Part shown: one piece after another, positions 24,615-44,600 of the stretch
How positions within the stretch are numbered: the stretch's first letter is position 1
How the letters are laid out: each line of letters opens with the position of its first letter
DNA from: Oscheius dolichura
Lineage: Eukaryota; Nematoda; Chromadorea; Rhabditida; Rhabditidae
Direction: 5' to 3'
NCBI GenBank assembly: GCA_932521035.1
Contig: OW051495.1
Coordinates: 7,936,001-8,000,000 of the forward strand
DNA: 64,000 nucleotides
Program-made: the position numbers and the translations under genes
The notes under the pieces: model-generated
What the model saw: the letters and a program-made list of their open reading frames with translations, nothing else
What the model was told of the DNA's origin: nothing
Database searches by the model: none

Positions 24615-27606
24615 CCTTTCAATCCCCATCTCCCTTGTATCATTCGGTGCCTTCCCCGTTTCCTGGTCCAATCTTGCCAACAATAAAAGATGACGTCTTC
24701 TCTCTTTGACCTGCTCCCCATGTTTGATCACTTTTTGATACTGAGCCCCTTCCAAAACGGTGCACAGACCAATCTTCGAACTCTTATGCAAACAGCACCC
24801 CCTCTCGCGCTCCGGGAGTTACGATAAAGGAAACTGAGCCGTGAATGACCACTCGCCGCCGCCTTTATGTATCAATTGCAGTCTTTTTACTCGGCTCGAA
24901 TGACCCTTTTTTAACCGGAGAGTGAGGTGAGAAAGTGGCAGGGTGTGCCGCGACCGGTGCTCGCCATGGTGCTGGTCAGTCAAGATGTTTGGCAAGGCGC
25001 TGTGTGTGCCCGCGTCTAGGTACCTCTTGTTCAAATGTTCAGAAAAGCACGGCAAAACTACGAACTCCTCGTGAGTGCAAAGAAAAAAAAAATCAAAGTA
25101 TAGCATGGTGGGAAAGTAGTACTCTTGGTTAATTGACCTCCAAAGCCAACGAGTTAGCTCTAGATTGGGGTATTTCCATTTTTAGATCAGTCTAGACAGG
25201 TTGTTCGTGTTCAAATCAATATAGAGGGCTGCCAGTATCGTCTATTTTCCGCTAGTTCCATTTCCCATTTGTTATTGTATTGCCAACCACCCATTTTGTT
25301 TCCTGTTCTCCTGTTCAAAGAGGGAATCCCCTGACGTCAACCGCCAGGAGCTGTTATGACAAATCATTTATTTACTCACATAACAAGGGGAGAGAGGAAG
25401 TGACTCAACAGAGCAACAAAAATAACCACTAGTTACGACAGGTAGTTCCCCCTCCCAAGGGGTAAACACCTGCCCCCGCCCCTACCGATCGTGGTCTCTC
25501 CCAACCAGAGACTGAATGGCGTCTGGCTGACTTGCTGCTCTCGCGACGTAATCGGGTGAGGAAACACACGTGGCTGGGAGTTACCGAGCACCTGAAACAG
25601 CGAAAAATGGGACTTGGTTATACAGAGGGCGAGATGACGACAGAAAAAGGCGGCGGGGAGGCAAAGTTCGTCAATCAAGTGTGTTATTCCGAAGTAAATT
25701 ATGGAAACGTATAGGACTATTTTGAGAATCCAGACGTTTATTGGTTTACTTTTACTTGGTGGAGAAATGCCTGGATTACTGTAGACCAGAAACAAATAGG
25801 AACAGTTCAAGGAATTATTTGAATTGAGCCATTATATTAGTGTCTGGGTTACTGTAGCCCAAAATGAGAGAGATATGTCATTGGAATTTTAAAAGTAAAC
25901 TGGGTAGAACGTTCCCATTGAATGAATAATGGTGACTGCATTTCCTAAAATGGAGGACGCCTCTAGTAACCATGTCTCCAAGAAACTGCCCCCTTTCTCC
26001 TTTTCATCCCCCCCCCCTTTTCCTTCGTCCAGGTTTAAGCGGATCGTTAGTACCCGAAACAGTTCTCCGTTACCTCACCAGCTCACAAAGTGAACCCTGG
26101 TGCCATCCTCTGCTCGCCTGTCTGCTCCCGACTGTAAATACATCGTCCCTCTTTTTTAAATCCCTGTGACTGTGAACATGGCTTCTTTTTGCCTCCCCTG
26201 CCGGGTGTCAGTATTTGCTAAACGACAACTCCCCCCTTTTTCCTCGTCGGCTAGCCGTGAGCGCCCTGTGACCGGTCAGTCTCACAGTGGACAGTCACCT
26301 CTCGTATACGGTGTGATGCACCCGAGACGGGAGAAGCCATTAATAACGTCTGCGTGTTCCTCATTTTTGTCCCCATCGGGGACACCGGGAGGCTATTTCA
26401 AGGTTGATGAGGGTTTGATTTCCCATCATGATAAGGAACAGGGGAGACCGTTCGGTTAGCGGAAGTTCAATGAGCCGGGACGTTTCTGACCGATTAACTG
26501 AATTGTCAACAAATAGAAAAGATGTGCTTTGTATGCGATAGGGGAAAGGGATGAGCCATTGTTACGGAGGCGAGTGCGTAATCTTGTTCTCCGAACCCGG
26601 GTAAAAGCAGCTGGCACTTGCTCAGACTACTCAAGACAGTCGGGAATCATAGCAGAGGGGGGAGACAACTGGAAACATTCCTAGTCAGCTGGGTAAAGAA
26701 AAAGGCTCAAGATTTAGCCAGGGCACGAGTACTGCAACTTGTGTCTTTCCGTTCCATCATTTTCCCAAAGAGAACTACCTGCTCAATTCACTACTGTTCC
26801 CCTCTCTGGTTACCCGCCTAATCTCCGAAAAAGCGATTTACAAAGAGAAACACGTCCTAACAACAACAAAAGCACACCATAAAAATCTGAATTTTAAAAC
26901 TGCCCTCCAAAAGTTGTAGTTTGCTTGCCCATCCCGGTTCTCATTAAAATTAAGGAGGACATAAACAAGCAGCATCCTTACGGAAACAGCGACGAAACTT
27001 TTTTCGGAGTTCAACAAGCGACCATGGCCCTTTTATGGGCGCGATATCCATGAGTTTTTGACCGGTCGTGCTCCACATAATCTCCGATGTTTTGTCACTG
27101 CCAGGTCGATGGATTGGGGCTGGCGAAACGAGAAACGATAAGACCATCAGACCATCATCTAGAGACGGAATAAACGAATGGGATTCTCTGTTATATGGAT
27201 AGAACTCTTTACCTGCAATCGCTTCAAGATCTATAGTAATTTTAGCCAGTTCCTGTTCCTAATCTCAAAGAACACAAGGAAATTTCCATATAGTCGATGT
27301 GAAAATCACATGCTATGGGAAAACGTCTCACTCATGTCCAGCTGTACCAGTCTGTGCCTTCGTAATAAGCTGGCGATTCACATGTATCTATGAGTGGACT
27401 CAATTACCCAGGTATATTTCCGTCGGCCGATTTCGTATCACTAGAAAAGGGCAGAGGTCCAAAAGGCGACTTATTATGTTTTCCTCAGTAATGAGCGTGT
27501 GACGGGAAATGAGAAAAATCGCCTCGGGGCTCAGTGGTCAGTATCCAATCAGTAGTTGTCCGTCAGCCATCCGAGGACGGGAGCTAGTTCCCGATCTTCT
27601 CAGAAA
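24615..27606. other. Intergenic region between the tandem ATPase genes
   Basis: About 3 kb with scattered short open frames, none with a domain or consistent splicing. It is likely 3' UTR of copy 1 and the promoter of copy 2. TACTGTAG words occur at 25765 and 25850. Confidence 0.45.
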
Positions 27607-34076
<6,470 letters not shown>

Positions 34077-34456
34077 CCGGTATATTTCTCGACTTCTTTA
34101 ATACGTTGATACTCATTTCTCCCATTTTGAACTTGCCATATATTGTTTTGTATATTTATTTTATCGTGTAAATGAATAGTTATGACTTAAAAATCGGGTG
34201 TTTTAATCTGGGGAGGTTGAGAAGGGGAGAACGGGCCGGAACAACCCACTTGAATTTCTTGGGTTCATTCTGTGTTCCTGAAAAGGTCTAAAACTGGTAA
34301 AATGTTGTATACGCGATAATTGACACCCCTTTTGTACCAGGAAGCGGGTGAAATCGTGTTTAGACAATAGAAAAGCGAAATAATTTCGACCGTCCGGCGA
34401 GTGTCTCTCAGTTTGCTTCCCACTGGCTGGTCGTCTCCTTTTCTACTGCTGAAAAA

Positions 34457-36426
34457 ATGAAGCCACGTAGCAGTGAAAATACAATAAGATGGAAACGCAC
34501 TGGTGTAATTACTGCTGATGATATATTCAAGGCTCATGGAATAGAGGAAGAAGGAAAATCCCAGGTACCGTCGATGTGGGAGTATGACGCCCGTTGCCTG
34601 CCAAAGGAATTTGTAGGCCTTGATCGTGAGACATTTTTGACGAATCCAGCCAGAATGAATCTTTGCTTTTTGGGAACGGACGTACTTGCTAAGATCTGCT
34701 CAATGGTCAGTCATTTTCGAATTAGTTAACTTTGAGCTAGCAAGTTTGAATCGGCGGGCTGTTTGGCCGGTCTCGACTGTTCGGACCATTGACAATCCAA
34801 AAAACAATTTCCAGCTGATCCCGCTGGATTTCGTAAACCTATCTCGAACTTGCCGTTTTCTCCACTGGCGGATGTTCACTCTCTGCAAGTGCTATGCCCC
34901 CTATAAGGTCCGGCTAGTAATTAAAGATGCCAAGATAGTCAAGGACCGTAGCTGGGATTCCATGCCGAAGATGGTCTACTTTTTCGATGGAGATATTTCT
35001 AGCCGCGATGATCTGTTGGATGAAGAGAGCAGGAAATATTATTCTGGCCGGCGAGGTCATCGAGGAATATTTGTTTGTCAACCGTCGTGCCTCAAGAAGC
35101 CTTTCATCTTTGAGTGCCTGAGATTGTACCTCTATGTAAGGGTTTCTGCTCTTTTTAGAACCCATTGACGATTGTGTACTACAGCAGTTCGGCCTATTAC
35201 ACATACCGCGGTCGTCAGTGGATTATAAATTATAACAATGGATAATCCGTTTCTAACGACTGCTTCCATTTTCAATTTTGAACCTGAAAATCAGGCGCCT
35301 TTGTATACAAAAGCTAAACAATCATGTGGCCATAAGAAATCAACCGCCTGGGACCCTCGTGTGTAGAAAATTGCAAACAAAAGCCCTTTCTGGTGACGCT
35401 GCCTGGTACACCGGGGTCTGAATTTCGCGAACCGGCCATTGAACACACAATAACAAGTATTCTTCCAGATTCCATTCTTTGAGAAATCATGCTACGAAAG
35501 ATGTCTACCTCATATTCTTCCTATACGCAAATATGCCGATCGCCTGAATATTATCTTCTGCTTTTACAAAATGCACCCGCGTGAACAGTTGATTAATTTC
35601 CCGGATACCAACAATTTCTTCGAAGTTTGTTTCCCCTTTAATTTTTGTCATTCTTTATTTCTCTAGGCCGTGTCTGCAACTACATACCGTATGTGGTACG
35701 AAGGTGAGAATCCAATGTGCCCTGACGGTAGTCGGCGTCAGATAAAGATGATATACCTGAATTGCCCCTACGCTCGTCAAGTAATCAACGCCGCTTTCTC
35801 CCAATGCTAATTGTTTTCAGATGGACGAAGCTTCTATTATAGCGAATTCTGAGTTATGTCATGCTATTGGTGGTGTTTTTCTTAACCGTACTGGTTGCTT
35901 TCGAGATCCAACAGAAGGCGCCATTCAGCGGACCATGAATGAATTCTTTTATGGCTCTACAAACCTGGAGTTCCACTCTTATTGCTACCATGCGCAGCGA
36001 AATAATTCGTGCAAAACCGCCATGTAAGATCTTTGTTCCTTTCAAAATGATTTGTCTTCTTTCAGTCTAGAATATTTGTTTGGCAAATATACAAGTTTTG
36101 AAGAATATTATTCTCAACGCCATGGTCATATTTGGTCCATGACGATTATGACCGAAGAGAATGGAAGGAAACACAAGCTGGTGATCAATAAAAGCAGTCG
36201 TTTTACGGATATCTTGGTTGGAAAGGAAACGTCCTTTGACAAAACGGCTCGGAAATATCTATTGCATCGTGACCATATTACTTCGAGGGATGACGAGCCG
36301 CTGGAAGAATGGTGGAAGATGGACACGGCACTGGAACCTGAAGATGAGGGAAGGAAGAAGAGCGCCCCAAAGAGGAAAAGGAAGAAGAGCGTCTGGGAGA
36401 CTAAAAGGAAGAGACGGATCGCGTGA
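34457..36426 (+). CDS. F-box-like protein with basic C-terminus
   Basis: Exon 1 (34457-34705) and exon 2 (34815-35141) form an F-box-like helix set across their junction: 'LGTDVLAKICSM' then 'LIPLDFVNLSRTCRFLHWRM'. Later open exons follow at 35469-35622, 35668-35779, 35821-36025 and 36066-36426, ending in a Lys/Arg-rich tail (APKRKRKKSVWETKRKRR), a likely nuclear signal. F-box proteins recruit substrates to SCF ubiquitin ligases; the substrate part here is not recognised. The exon at 35158 runs into a stop at 35240-35242 if read through. I therefore assume a donor inside it (GTGTAC at 35173 keeps phase), but two separate genes remain possible. Confidence 0.5.
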
Positions 36427-36627
36427 AGAATAGAAGACATAGTTTTTTTTCTAAATTTATTGAAAGTCTACTTATTTATGACTTATTTATTGTTTTTATT
36501 TAAGAATGTTATCGAATAAAACGTATAATTAATTCCTGTGGTAATTCCTGTATTATTCGCTTATTCGTTAAATAGGAAGATGCCACCTTCCGCTCCCTTT
36601 TTTTATAAATATTTACTGCTGCTAAAA
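36427..36627. other. Short convergent 3' region
   Basis: The F-box-like gene and the V-ATPase gene end tail to tail 201 bases apart. AATAAA-like signals occur on the plus strand (GAATAAAACG, 36514). Confidence 0.5.
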
Positions 36628-39600
36628 CTACAAAGTATCATCTAATGCTTCAATATTCTCTTCTGCTGCCTCTGATGCGTCTTGTAAAGAATATGGTTGG
36701 AAAGGTTTTCCTGTACCCTGAAATAGCAGAGAGGTGAGAAAAGGAATACTGTGAATCGGACCTGATAGAACTTTGACTGGAATTCCACCCAATGTAATCG
36801 AAGTGCATGGAGGAAAGCCGACAGTCCTTCCATCATAACTAGGATACACAATGTCATGACAGCAAATATTGCAAAGATCTGAAGATGTTTTGGATAGAAA
36901 TAAAAGAAAGGGAGGCTTACAATGTAGGTAAAAATAGGGCCTAGGATAGGAGAGTCGTCAAAGATCTGTAGCCCTCTGATTAGAACCATGTGCCAGAGGA
37001 CTTCAGACAGTTCTGAAAATGTGGGAATCTGTTTTCGCTTCGAAACCTGTGGTTAAAAAAGGTATTGAGCCACATTTCTAACAGACTCACGTGCATGAGC
37101 TAAACTTAGTGCCCATAGTCGAAGATAGGAAGCGGTGTGTGACACACAGCCCAGGCAGAATTCGATTGTATGGATCGCCTGATGGACAACAACTTCCCCC
37201 AATGCTTCATGAGCTTCTGCAGTTGTGGCTGGCGGTTTTCCATTTTCAATGAGGAGCAGTTCTTCCGCTGTCTTCGCCGGCTTCCTCTTCTTCGACTTGC
37301 ACCAAGCAGCCAGCGGTTTCCCGAGGAGCATTATGGGAATACATGACAAGGCAATACTCATGAGGATCGTTTCATAATAATACTACAAGCAAATTTATAG
37401 GAAAGATAAGGGGATAAGCTACCTGATTAGGGTACCAGAAGTTCAAATGGCAGTTGTAGTACTCGGTGCCGTCTTCGGCATGCCATCCTTGGACTCTTTT
37501 CTTCCACATGAAGCTGTTTATTAGCCCGATGAGAAGCGACGGAGCACAATGGGAGCCTGAAAGAATTGGAACTGGCTAATGAAACAAGTATGCCTGGATA
37601 TTCTTGTCCAAAGATGATTGCAGGTCCTGCCGTAAAAAATAGCCACTTTAGAACAATCTGCACGCAGAGATAGATGAATATACAGGAGAGGAAGATCAGC
37701 TGGGGAATGAAGTTGGTAAAGATATCAATAGACGAGCGGAAATGCCTGAAAATGGACTGTAGACAGGTAGCAGAAAACAAACCAATGGTTTAGGAAGGAA
37801 AGAAGAACACCGAATGTCATCTGGCCCACTCCGAGGATAACAGACATCTTCATCTTTAAAGAATTAATGTAGGACAGGCGATTCTCGGCAATGTTCCAGA
37901 CAGGATCGACTCCAAACGGATAGGGACCACTCTTAATTTTAGAAAAAATATAAGATAGAGAGCGGCTTACCTCATTATTGTAATGATCCTGTGGAACAAG
38001 GTGAGCATCTTTCTGGTCAAGCAATTCTGGATCCGAGGCGCTGAAATAATCATATGGTCATGATGTTCTGTAAAGGGTAAACTCACTTGTATGGATACAA
38101 CCACCGGCTTCCAAAGACATTGAAAGACTTTCCAAATGCATCATTGTACAGTAACCCAGCATAAACAGAGAATAACCCCATCATTATGATAATATACCTT
38201 CCACCAAAGAAAGTATTGAAAATCTAGACTCTTCTCTTTTTTAGCTACTAAAATATGCTTACCTCTCCTCGAATCCGTTTCTCAATAATCTTATCCTCAC
38301 ACAAATAAAATGCGAGACCAGCTAAGAAGAGAATTGTACCGTGCGCTGCATCTCCGAACATGACACCGAAGAGGAAAGGAAAGGTTACGATAATAAACGG
38401 GGCTGGAAGGATGGTTAGCCTCGAATTGGGGAAAAATACCTGGATTAACTTCTCGGTAACGAGCTACTCCATAAGAATTGACGATGGATTGAAATACTCC
38501 GGTGAATTTGTTACAACGATTGAAAGTTGGAGGGATACCCGTCGACTCAACCACATTCATTACAGGCGCTACGTCGGAGCCGCTGTTTTTCTGGAAAAAA
38601 GGCATGGAAAGAAAATACTATAAATAGGAAGATAGAAACGGTCTTTAATGGATTGCCATTGACTTACCAGCCCGTCTTGTAGAGCTGAATAGACCCTACC
38701 CCTTTCCGTACTCGGAATCCAACATTCAGCCGCCAGAAAGCCGTTTGTATCTACGGTACACATGTTCAACGTGTGGTAGTTCGCTTTATGCATGTGAACT
38801 TTTTGCATCCAAATGGGGAGGTCTTCCGCTATCACGGAAAGGATCTGAAATACTGTATACTCTCATAAAAGAAGAAAAAAACTAACATCGAAGCGTTGCT
38901 TACTCGTGCTTTCAATAATCACTCCATGGTCTTGTATCCGAGTTATCACGTCGATAAGAGCGTCTTGTCTTTCTACTGATGTTTTCGGGCAAGGATATTG
39001 GCGAGCGTGAAAGCTGGAAGACTGTTTTAAAAAAAAAGGAAGGTCCACGTACCCGTCACAGACTTTGTCAATAATCTGCCGGAGGCTTTCTCCTTTAAAG
39101 AAAATGATAAATACCACCTTTTCTATCTTCTTTTGCTAAAAGTACGTTACTGTAAAAGAAAATAATCAAGAAGACTTACTGTAACAGGATCAGTAACTTC
39201 AAAATTGATATCAGAGATTCTGACGAAGGCGGTTCGTCGACAGGCGCGCCATAGGACCCGCTCGAAGACATTTCTCTTGTCTTTTGGGATCACCCCCGCA
39301 ATGAACCTGGAATTACATACCGTACTCAAGTAATTTAATCGGAAATAAGCAATAAACAGTACCTACCAGGCATTGTCTCCATGTGTCTCCGATCCTGGTG
39401 TCAATAACGGCGTCAGGGGAACGTTATGCGTCCCATAAGAATTATAAGATTTAGCAAAAGGAGATTCCATATCGAAATTCTCTATTGATTCAATTTCATG
39501 CATTGCTTCGTCTTGGACGTGCTGAAACCTTTTTTATAAATCATTTTGACATTTTGACCTACCACTTCGAAGAAATTCTCCACCCTCTCCAGGACGTGTT

Positions 39601-40245
39601 TGAATTCGTTCATTTCATTATAATTTTTCTGCAGCTTTTTGCCATTTTCACTCATTAACACGAGGTCTTTTTCTAATTCGTCTAACCTTATCTGGAAAAT
39701 GGAAGTTCATCGGCATTTTTGGCTCTACCTCAAGGTGATTAATATCTTGTAAGGTAGGCATGGATAAATCTGAGGAAGGCGCAGGTTTCATGCTTATTTT
39801 AGGGAAGCATTCAACAATCTGCGTACGGAGATACCCTAAACCTCTCTATACTCAACGAATACGGAATTTCAGATTAATAGAGTAACCTAAAACGTACGTA
39901 GCTTCCTGACAATTTCTTCGCATCGTCTCGTGTCTCGAATAAAATACCGTTGAATGATACTTTTCGTCTGATTGAGCTATAAAACGTTTGAACAATTTTT
40001 GTCATGGAAAAAGTGTAACCTGGCACGGTTAAAAGAGAAACCGCCGCTCCTTTTGCAATTAAGAAAAAGGGGCAACCGCCGGGGAACGGGAGAGAACGCC
40101 AATACCAACAAAACGAACAAAAACTTACATCGTTAAACTGAACAACACCAATTCGACCAAGTTCGCCGACACATTCATAGGCCGTCTCTTTGGGAATAAT
40201 CAGCTGGACCAGCTCCATCTCCTCTCCTCGAAGGAAGGAGGGCAT
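36628..40245 (-). CDS. V-type H+-ATPase V0 subunit a
   Basis: The start at 40245 ([16 protein letters not shown]) is followed by [20 protein letters not shown] and the ETR...RKLR helix typical of subunit a. Further exons give the N-terminal cytosolic half, with [19 protein letters not shown] and [19 protein letters not shown] (39200-39440). The C-terminal membrane half includes [19 protein letters not shown] (37090-37150), whose Arg faces the c-ring in proton transfer. Splicing to LSEVLWHM and [21 protein letters not shown] completes the canonical end; the stop is at 36628-36630. The subunit forms the proton half-channels of the rotary pump in endomembranes or plasma membrane. Nematodes have several paralogues (unc-32, vha-5, vha-6, vha-7); I cannot tell which this is. 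It looks intact. Confidence 0.92.
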
Positions 40246-41674
40246 GATTGCTGAATTTTGGGTGATTTTAGGGTCCTTGGAGGAAAGCAAACCTATTTTG
40301 GAGGTCCGGAAGTCAAGGAAAGAGAAAAGAATGAGAAAATGGGTGCTTCTGGTCAGGAGACACTAATTTTCCACGTGATGATGACCTTTTCGAAATATTA
40401 CACCTAAAAAAGCTGGATCATTGGGAACAAATGGCGTGAATTCTTTAAAAATGAAGAATGAAGGTGTTGCTTATCAAAGTACGTGGAAAAGGGAGAGAAA
40501 CAATAAATAACGATAGGGGAAGTAGTGCGACTGTCAGGAAAGAACAGAGCGGCCACTGAGGGGCCACTGTCTCTCGCTCTCGCTCACACATTCTCTGGAG
40601 TGATACGTCAATGAGAGAAACGGTTGGCGACGGGTGAAGGACGGACAACCACAATAAGTCATATCAGTACATGATGTGCGGCTATTCCGGCTGGATGCGC
40701 TAATTTTTTTGGTGACTCGAAAGGTAGGGCGTTAGAAGTGGAAGTTCCTTACACTTTCTACCATATTCAGGTAGCAACAGACCGTCCGAAAGAAGCAAGG
40801 AACTATGGAAAGAAAGGGAAGGCGAAGCCGAGCACAGCAAAGGCTAATTGAGGTGAGAGTTGGTGAGCCAATCAATGGCTACGGATCTAGGGATCGTAAA
40901 AGGCTGGGTCAAGAGTCCGTTACGACGCTCTCTTTCACGGGGGATGGGTGGACTCCAGTGATTTAGCAGATAGCATCTAATTGGACGCACAAACACCTTT
41001 TTTCATTTGTACTCGGGGGTGAAAACAGGGGAGATCAATTCAGTGGGCAAGGAGTAACCTTTAAATCCATGTATAGGCCCAGAAATTTCAGAAATCTTCA
41101 AAGGGAGCGAAATTTGATGAATCTGACGGTAAGATTCGTTATTTTTAAAGCTATTTTTAGATCTGTGGTATTTTGCGGTAGAAGCAGAAGTCGTAAGCTG
41201 GTGTAAAACAGCGAAATCGCGTCGATATATCGCTTTCCTGCCATTTTCCGCTTTCCATAATGATTCAAAGAATCGAATTATTGATTTTTGATCTTCTAAT
41301 TCAATAGAACCTATCTCTTCCTCTTTGTACAATCTGAAATCATAGTTGTCTACTTCCTATTTACTGCTCCAGACTGTCTCTCTCCCTATTTACCGCGCAA
41401 GTAATGTCGCTAGGTGGCGAAAACGCGCGCGAAAGTCAATTTTAAAGATGGCATTACTAGAGGTAATTACCGCTGACTCATTTAAACACTCATTTATTAA
41501 TTTCTAATGCCAACCTTGGCAACAATCAATTCATGAGGAAATTACCCAATTTTCTGGATTATATGCCTCCTTCCTCATCCGGCCTTTCCTTTTCATTCTA
41601 CTTTCCTTATTACCCAAAGATTTTATGCTCCGATTACGGTAATTTCTTTTTTTTTCAGCCTCCCTATTCAGGGA
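40246..41674. other. Divergent intergenic region between V-ATPase a and the ACF1-like gene
   Basis: This holds the promoters of two divergent genes. One minus-strand frame (41003-41332, 109 aa) has a TTTCAG-like acceptor upstream but no family motif or neighbouring exon, so it is not called a gene. Confidence 0.4.
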
Positions 41675-44600
41675 ATGTCAGACATTGAGGTCCTGACAGT
41701 GCCCCGTTCTCCTCTCAAGCAATTTGACGACAATATGATGAACACGCTGCTGTCCTCTCCACGGAAGGAAGCGACAGATGATGAGGACATGAGGTGGGTG
41801 GTGTTTTTTGCTAGGAACAACATTCCCTCCACTATGAACTGGAATGTTATTCCTTTTCTCTCCTGGGCTGCGCCCTTTCCGTCTTGTTTATCCGGGTACG
41901 CAATTTTCCGTTATTTTATTGGGAACGGCGCCGAGTTTCTTTTCAAATATTCCTAATTATTTACCCAACATTATCCCCATCCGCTTTAAACATTAATAGT
42001 AAGCATCGGTTACTGTATTTTTCTTAACTTTTTTTCTTATTTCAGCACAGAAAACCTGATGGAATCACCCATCAAACGGGACGACAATACGAGTAGAACA
42101 TTTGAAGAAATACGCCAGCTCATTGATCCTACGCTGTTTACCAAGATTTGCGAGGCAGTACATCATGATAAAAGTGATATTTTATTCTTTTCTTTTTGGA
42201 AAGTGGCTATTTAGGCTCAAATACATTAGAAGACGAGGTAGAAGAGGTAATGGAAGAGGTTATTCCCCATTTTTATCCCAAGGAAGTAGTGCACATCAAG
42301 TCGCAAGGGTAGGGTATTGATTTTTCTTCTGTTTACCTTCATTTCCTTTCGTTTTCAAGGAAGTTTTGGTTCATGCTTAACAATTAAAGATCCAAATGTA
42401 AATTACTGTATTTTCAGTCAATGGGTCACTTCGGGACCAATTTTCGAATTGTTCTTGGCAATCTATTCAATTCCTCAAATTTCTTAGTGGTTTTCGGAAA
42501 TTCAACTGTTTATCTGTTTTTGTATGCTTCGTACTGTAAACAGGGACAACCTCATAACAAAAGTGCTTACCGCGATGATGCTTTGCTGTTTACGATCTGT
42601 ACTCTTCCAGAACCTCACAAAGTGGAACGATCCTCTCTACGGAAAAAAGAGGAGCCATGAGATTCTACTACCTCACAGTTGATGGAACCAAATTACCCAA
42701 TAAAATGGAGGCCTCCGCTATCAGACGTAAATATTCGCCTTCGGAGAAGGACATCAGGATATTATTGGAGAATATCACTGAAAAGGAACAGGGAAAACCT
42801 TGGCAGGTGAGGAAAATGTTCCTTTATTTTCAAAATTTGAATTCTTCCAGGTCAAAGAAACTGTTCGCAAGGAATTCAACGTGAAAGATAAATTTGCTTC
42901 TATTTTCTGCACACCAAAGAATAAAAAAGGTCCCACGACGACAGGACGATCAGAAGAGGTAACACATTATTTTTTGTTTGCTATAATTTACGGTCAAATT
43001 ATAGGTAGCCACTGCTTCCAGCTCCGAAGACGAGAATCCGTCCAATGCTAGGCGGCTTTCTGGATTTGCTCCTACTAAAAAGAACACTAAAAAGAATACA
43101 CAGCCTAAGGAAGCGAAGAAAACGCCAAAACCTAAGAAAGAGAAGGAAGAAAAGCCAGAAAAAAGCAAGGGAAAGGAAAAAGACAAAGAGAAGGAGCAGA
43201 AGGAGAAAAAGCCAAGGAAACCAAGGGAAAAGAAGGAAAAGGACAAGGTAAGTCCACTTTCCCATTACCGTCATTTAAAAGACTATATTAACTCCTTCTC
43301 AAGTAAAAATCCGTGTTTAGGGAATGGAAAAATTTGTCAACAAGAGAAATTCTGTTGAAACGCCCGGCTCTGCTTCAGCTACACCCTTCATGACTCCTCA
43401 GAAACGAGGCGAGCGCCGACTGATCACAGTTAATCAAAAGTTGAGCGATTCTTGGAGGAAACGTGACTATCCCGTATGTTTTCTTTCTATTTTCATTAAT
43501 AGCTCGTTGTTATTACAGGAATTCCTGAAAGCAGCTGCCTGGTCGGCGAAAGTCCTCTCCGGAGTGCAGATCGACACGATTACCAACGATATCTTCAGAA
43601 TGGCTGTGAAGAAAATCTTCGAAGGAGAAAAGGATAAAAACCATCTGTAAGTTATTGACGATAACGGTTATTTGATGGAAAAATTTAAGGAAGAAGCTGG
43701 CTAAAGATAAGAAGAAAGAATACAGAGAAAAGACCATGGCAGCCAGGAAAACAGCATACAAACGGGTGGATGCCAAGATCAAGGCCCATTTCTCCGGGGT
43801 AGGACAATAATTCCTCATTTTTTTAAACTGTTTTGTTTTTCAGAAAGAAATTGTTGAGGATCTAACCCTTTCCGACAATCCTTTACCCTGCCCCGGACGT
43901 CCTATAACCTTCACTGACAATAGAGGAGCCCATTTTTCCAACTGTATGCAAATGATCCAGTTCCTTTCCTCTCTGCGTCAATATGTTGACATTGAAGATA
44001 CGACCACAGCCGGTAAGGGTTCCCCATGATTATAATCAATCAAAAACTTCAGAAGATCTGTGTAATGGGATACATGAAGGCCGCCCCGGTTACTATAAGC
44101 ACACAGTTAAGGTGTTCCTGCCCTTGATTAAGACGCTCCTTCAGGATGTTGAATACAAGGTACGCTTATTTATTTGGCACTGTTTAATGGCGATTTCTAG
44201 CTCCACACCCATTTTGATGCCCGTCTTCGGGAGTTCAATATCCACGAGTGTAATGTATCGGAGCTTTGTCGAGCTCTTCTTATTGGAAAGACAAAGAAAG
44301 AGTAAGGCATTTTTTCCACAGCCAATAACGTTCTGTTTACAGTAAGAGTGGTAAAATTCCCGGCTATGTTTACCATGCTGACGACGAGTATGAATCTGAC
44401 GAGGATGATAAGGCTTCCATGAAGAGCGGCTGCATGGAGAAGGCCAATGGCTCTATCAAGGATGACTCTACTGGTCCAGAGGGAGCAAAAGGGCCAAAAG
44501 AAGAAGTCCAAGAAAATGGAGAGAACCATGTCAAAGACGAACCAATGGAAGATGGCGAAGGAAGGGAAAAGAGCAACGAAGTGAGCCAAGAAGAAATGGG

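Noticed and set aside
41003..41332. Minus-strand frame of 109 codons
   Set aside because: No family motif, no clear partner exon, and it lies in a divergent promoter region; kept as a note only.
42950..43274. Minus-strand frames rich in Phe, Leu and Ser, resembling membrane proteins
   Set aside because: Complement of the Lys-rich linker of the ACF1-like protein.
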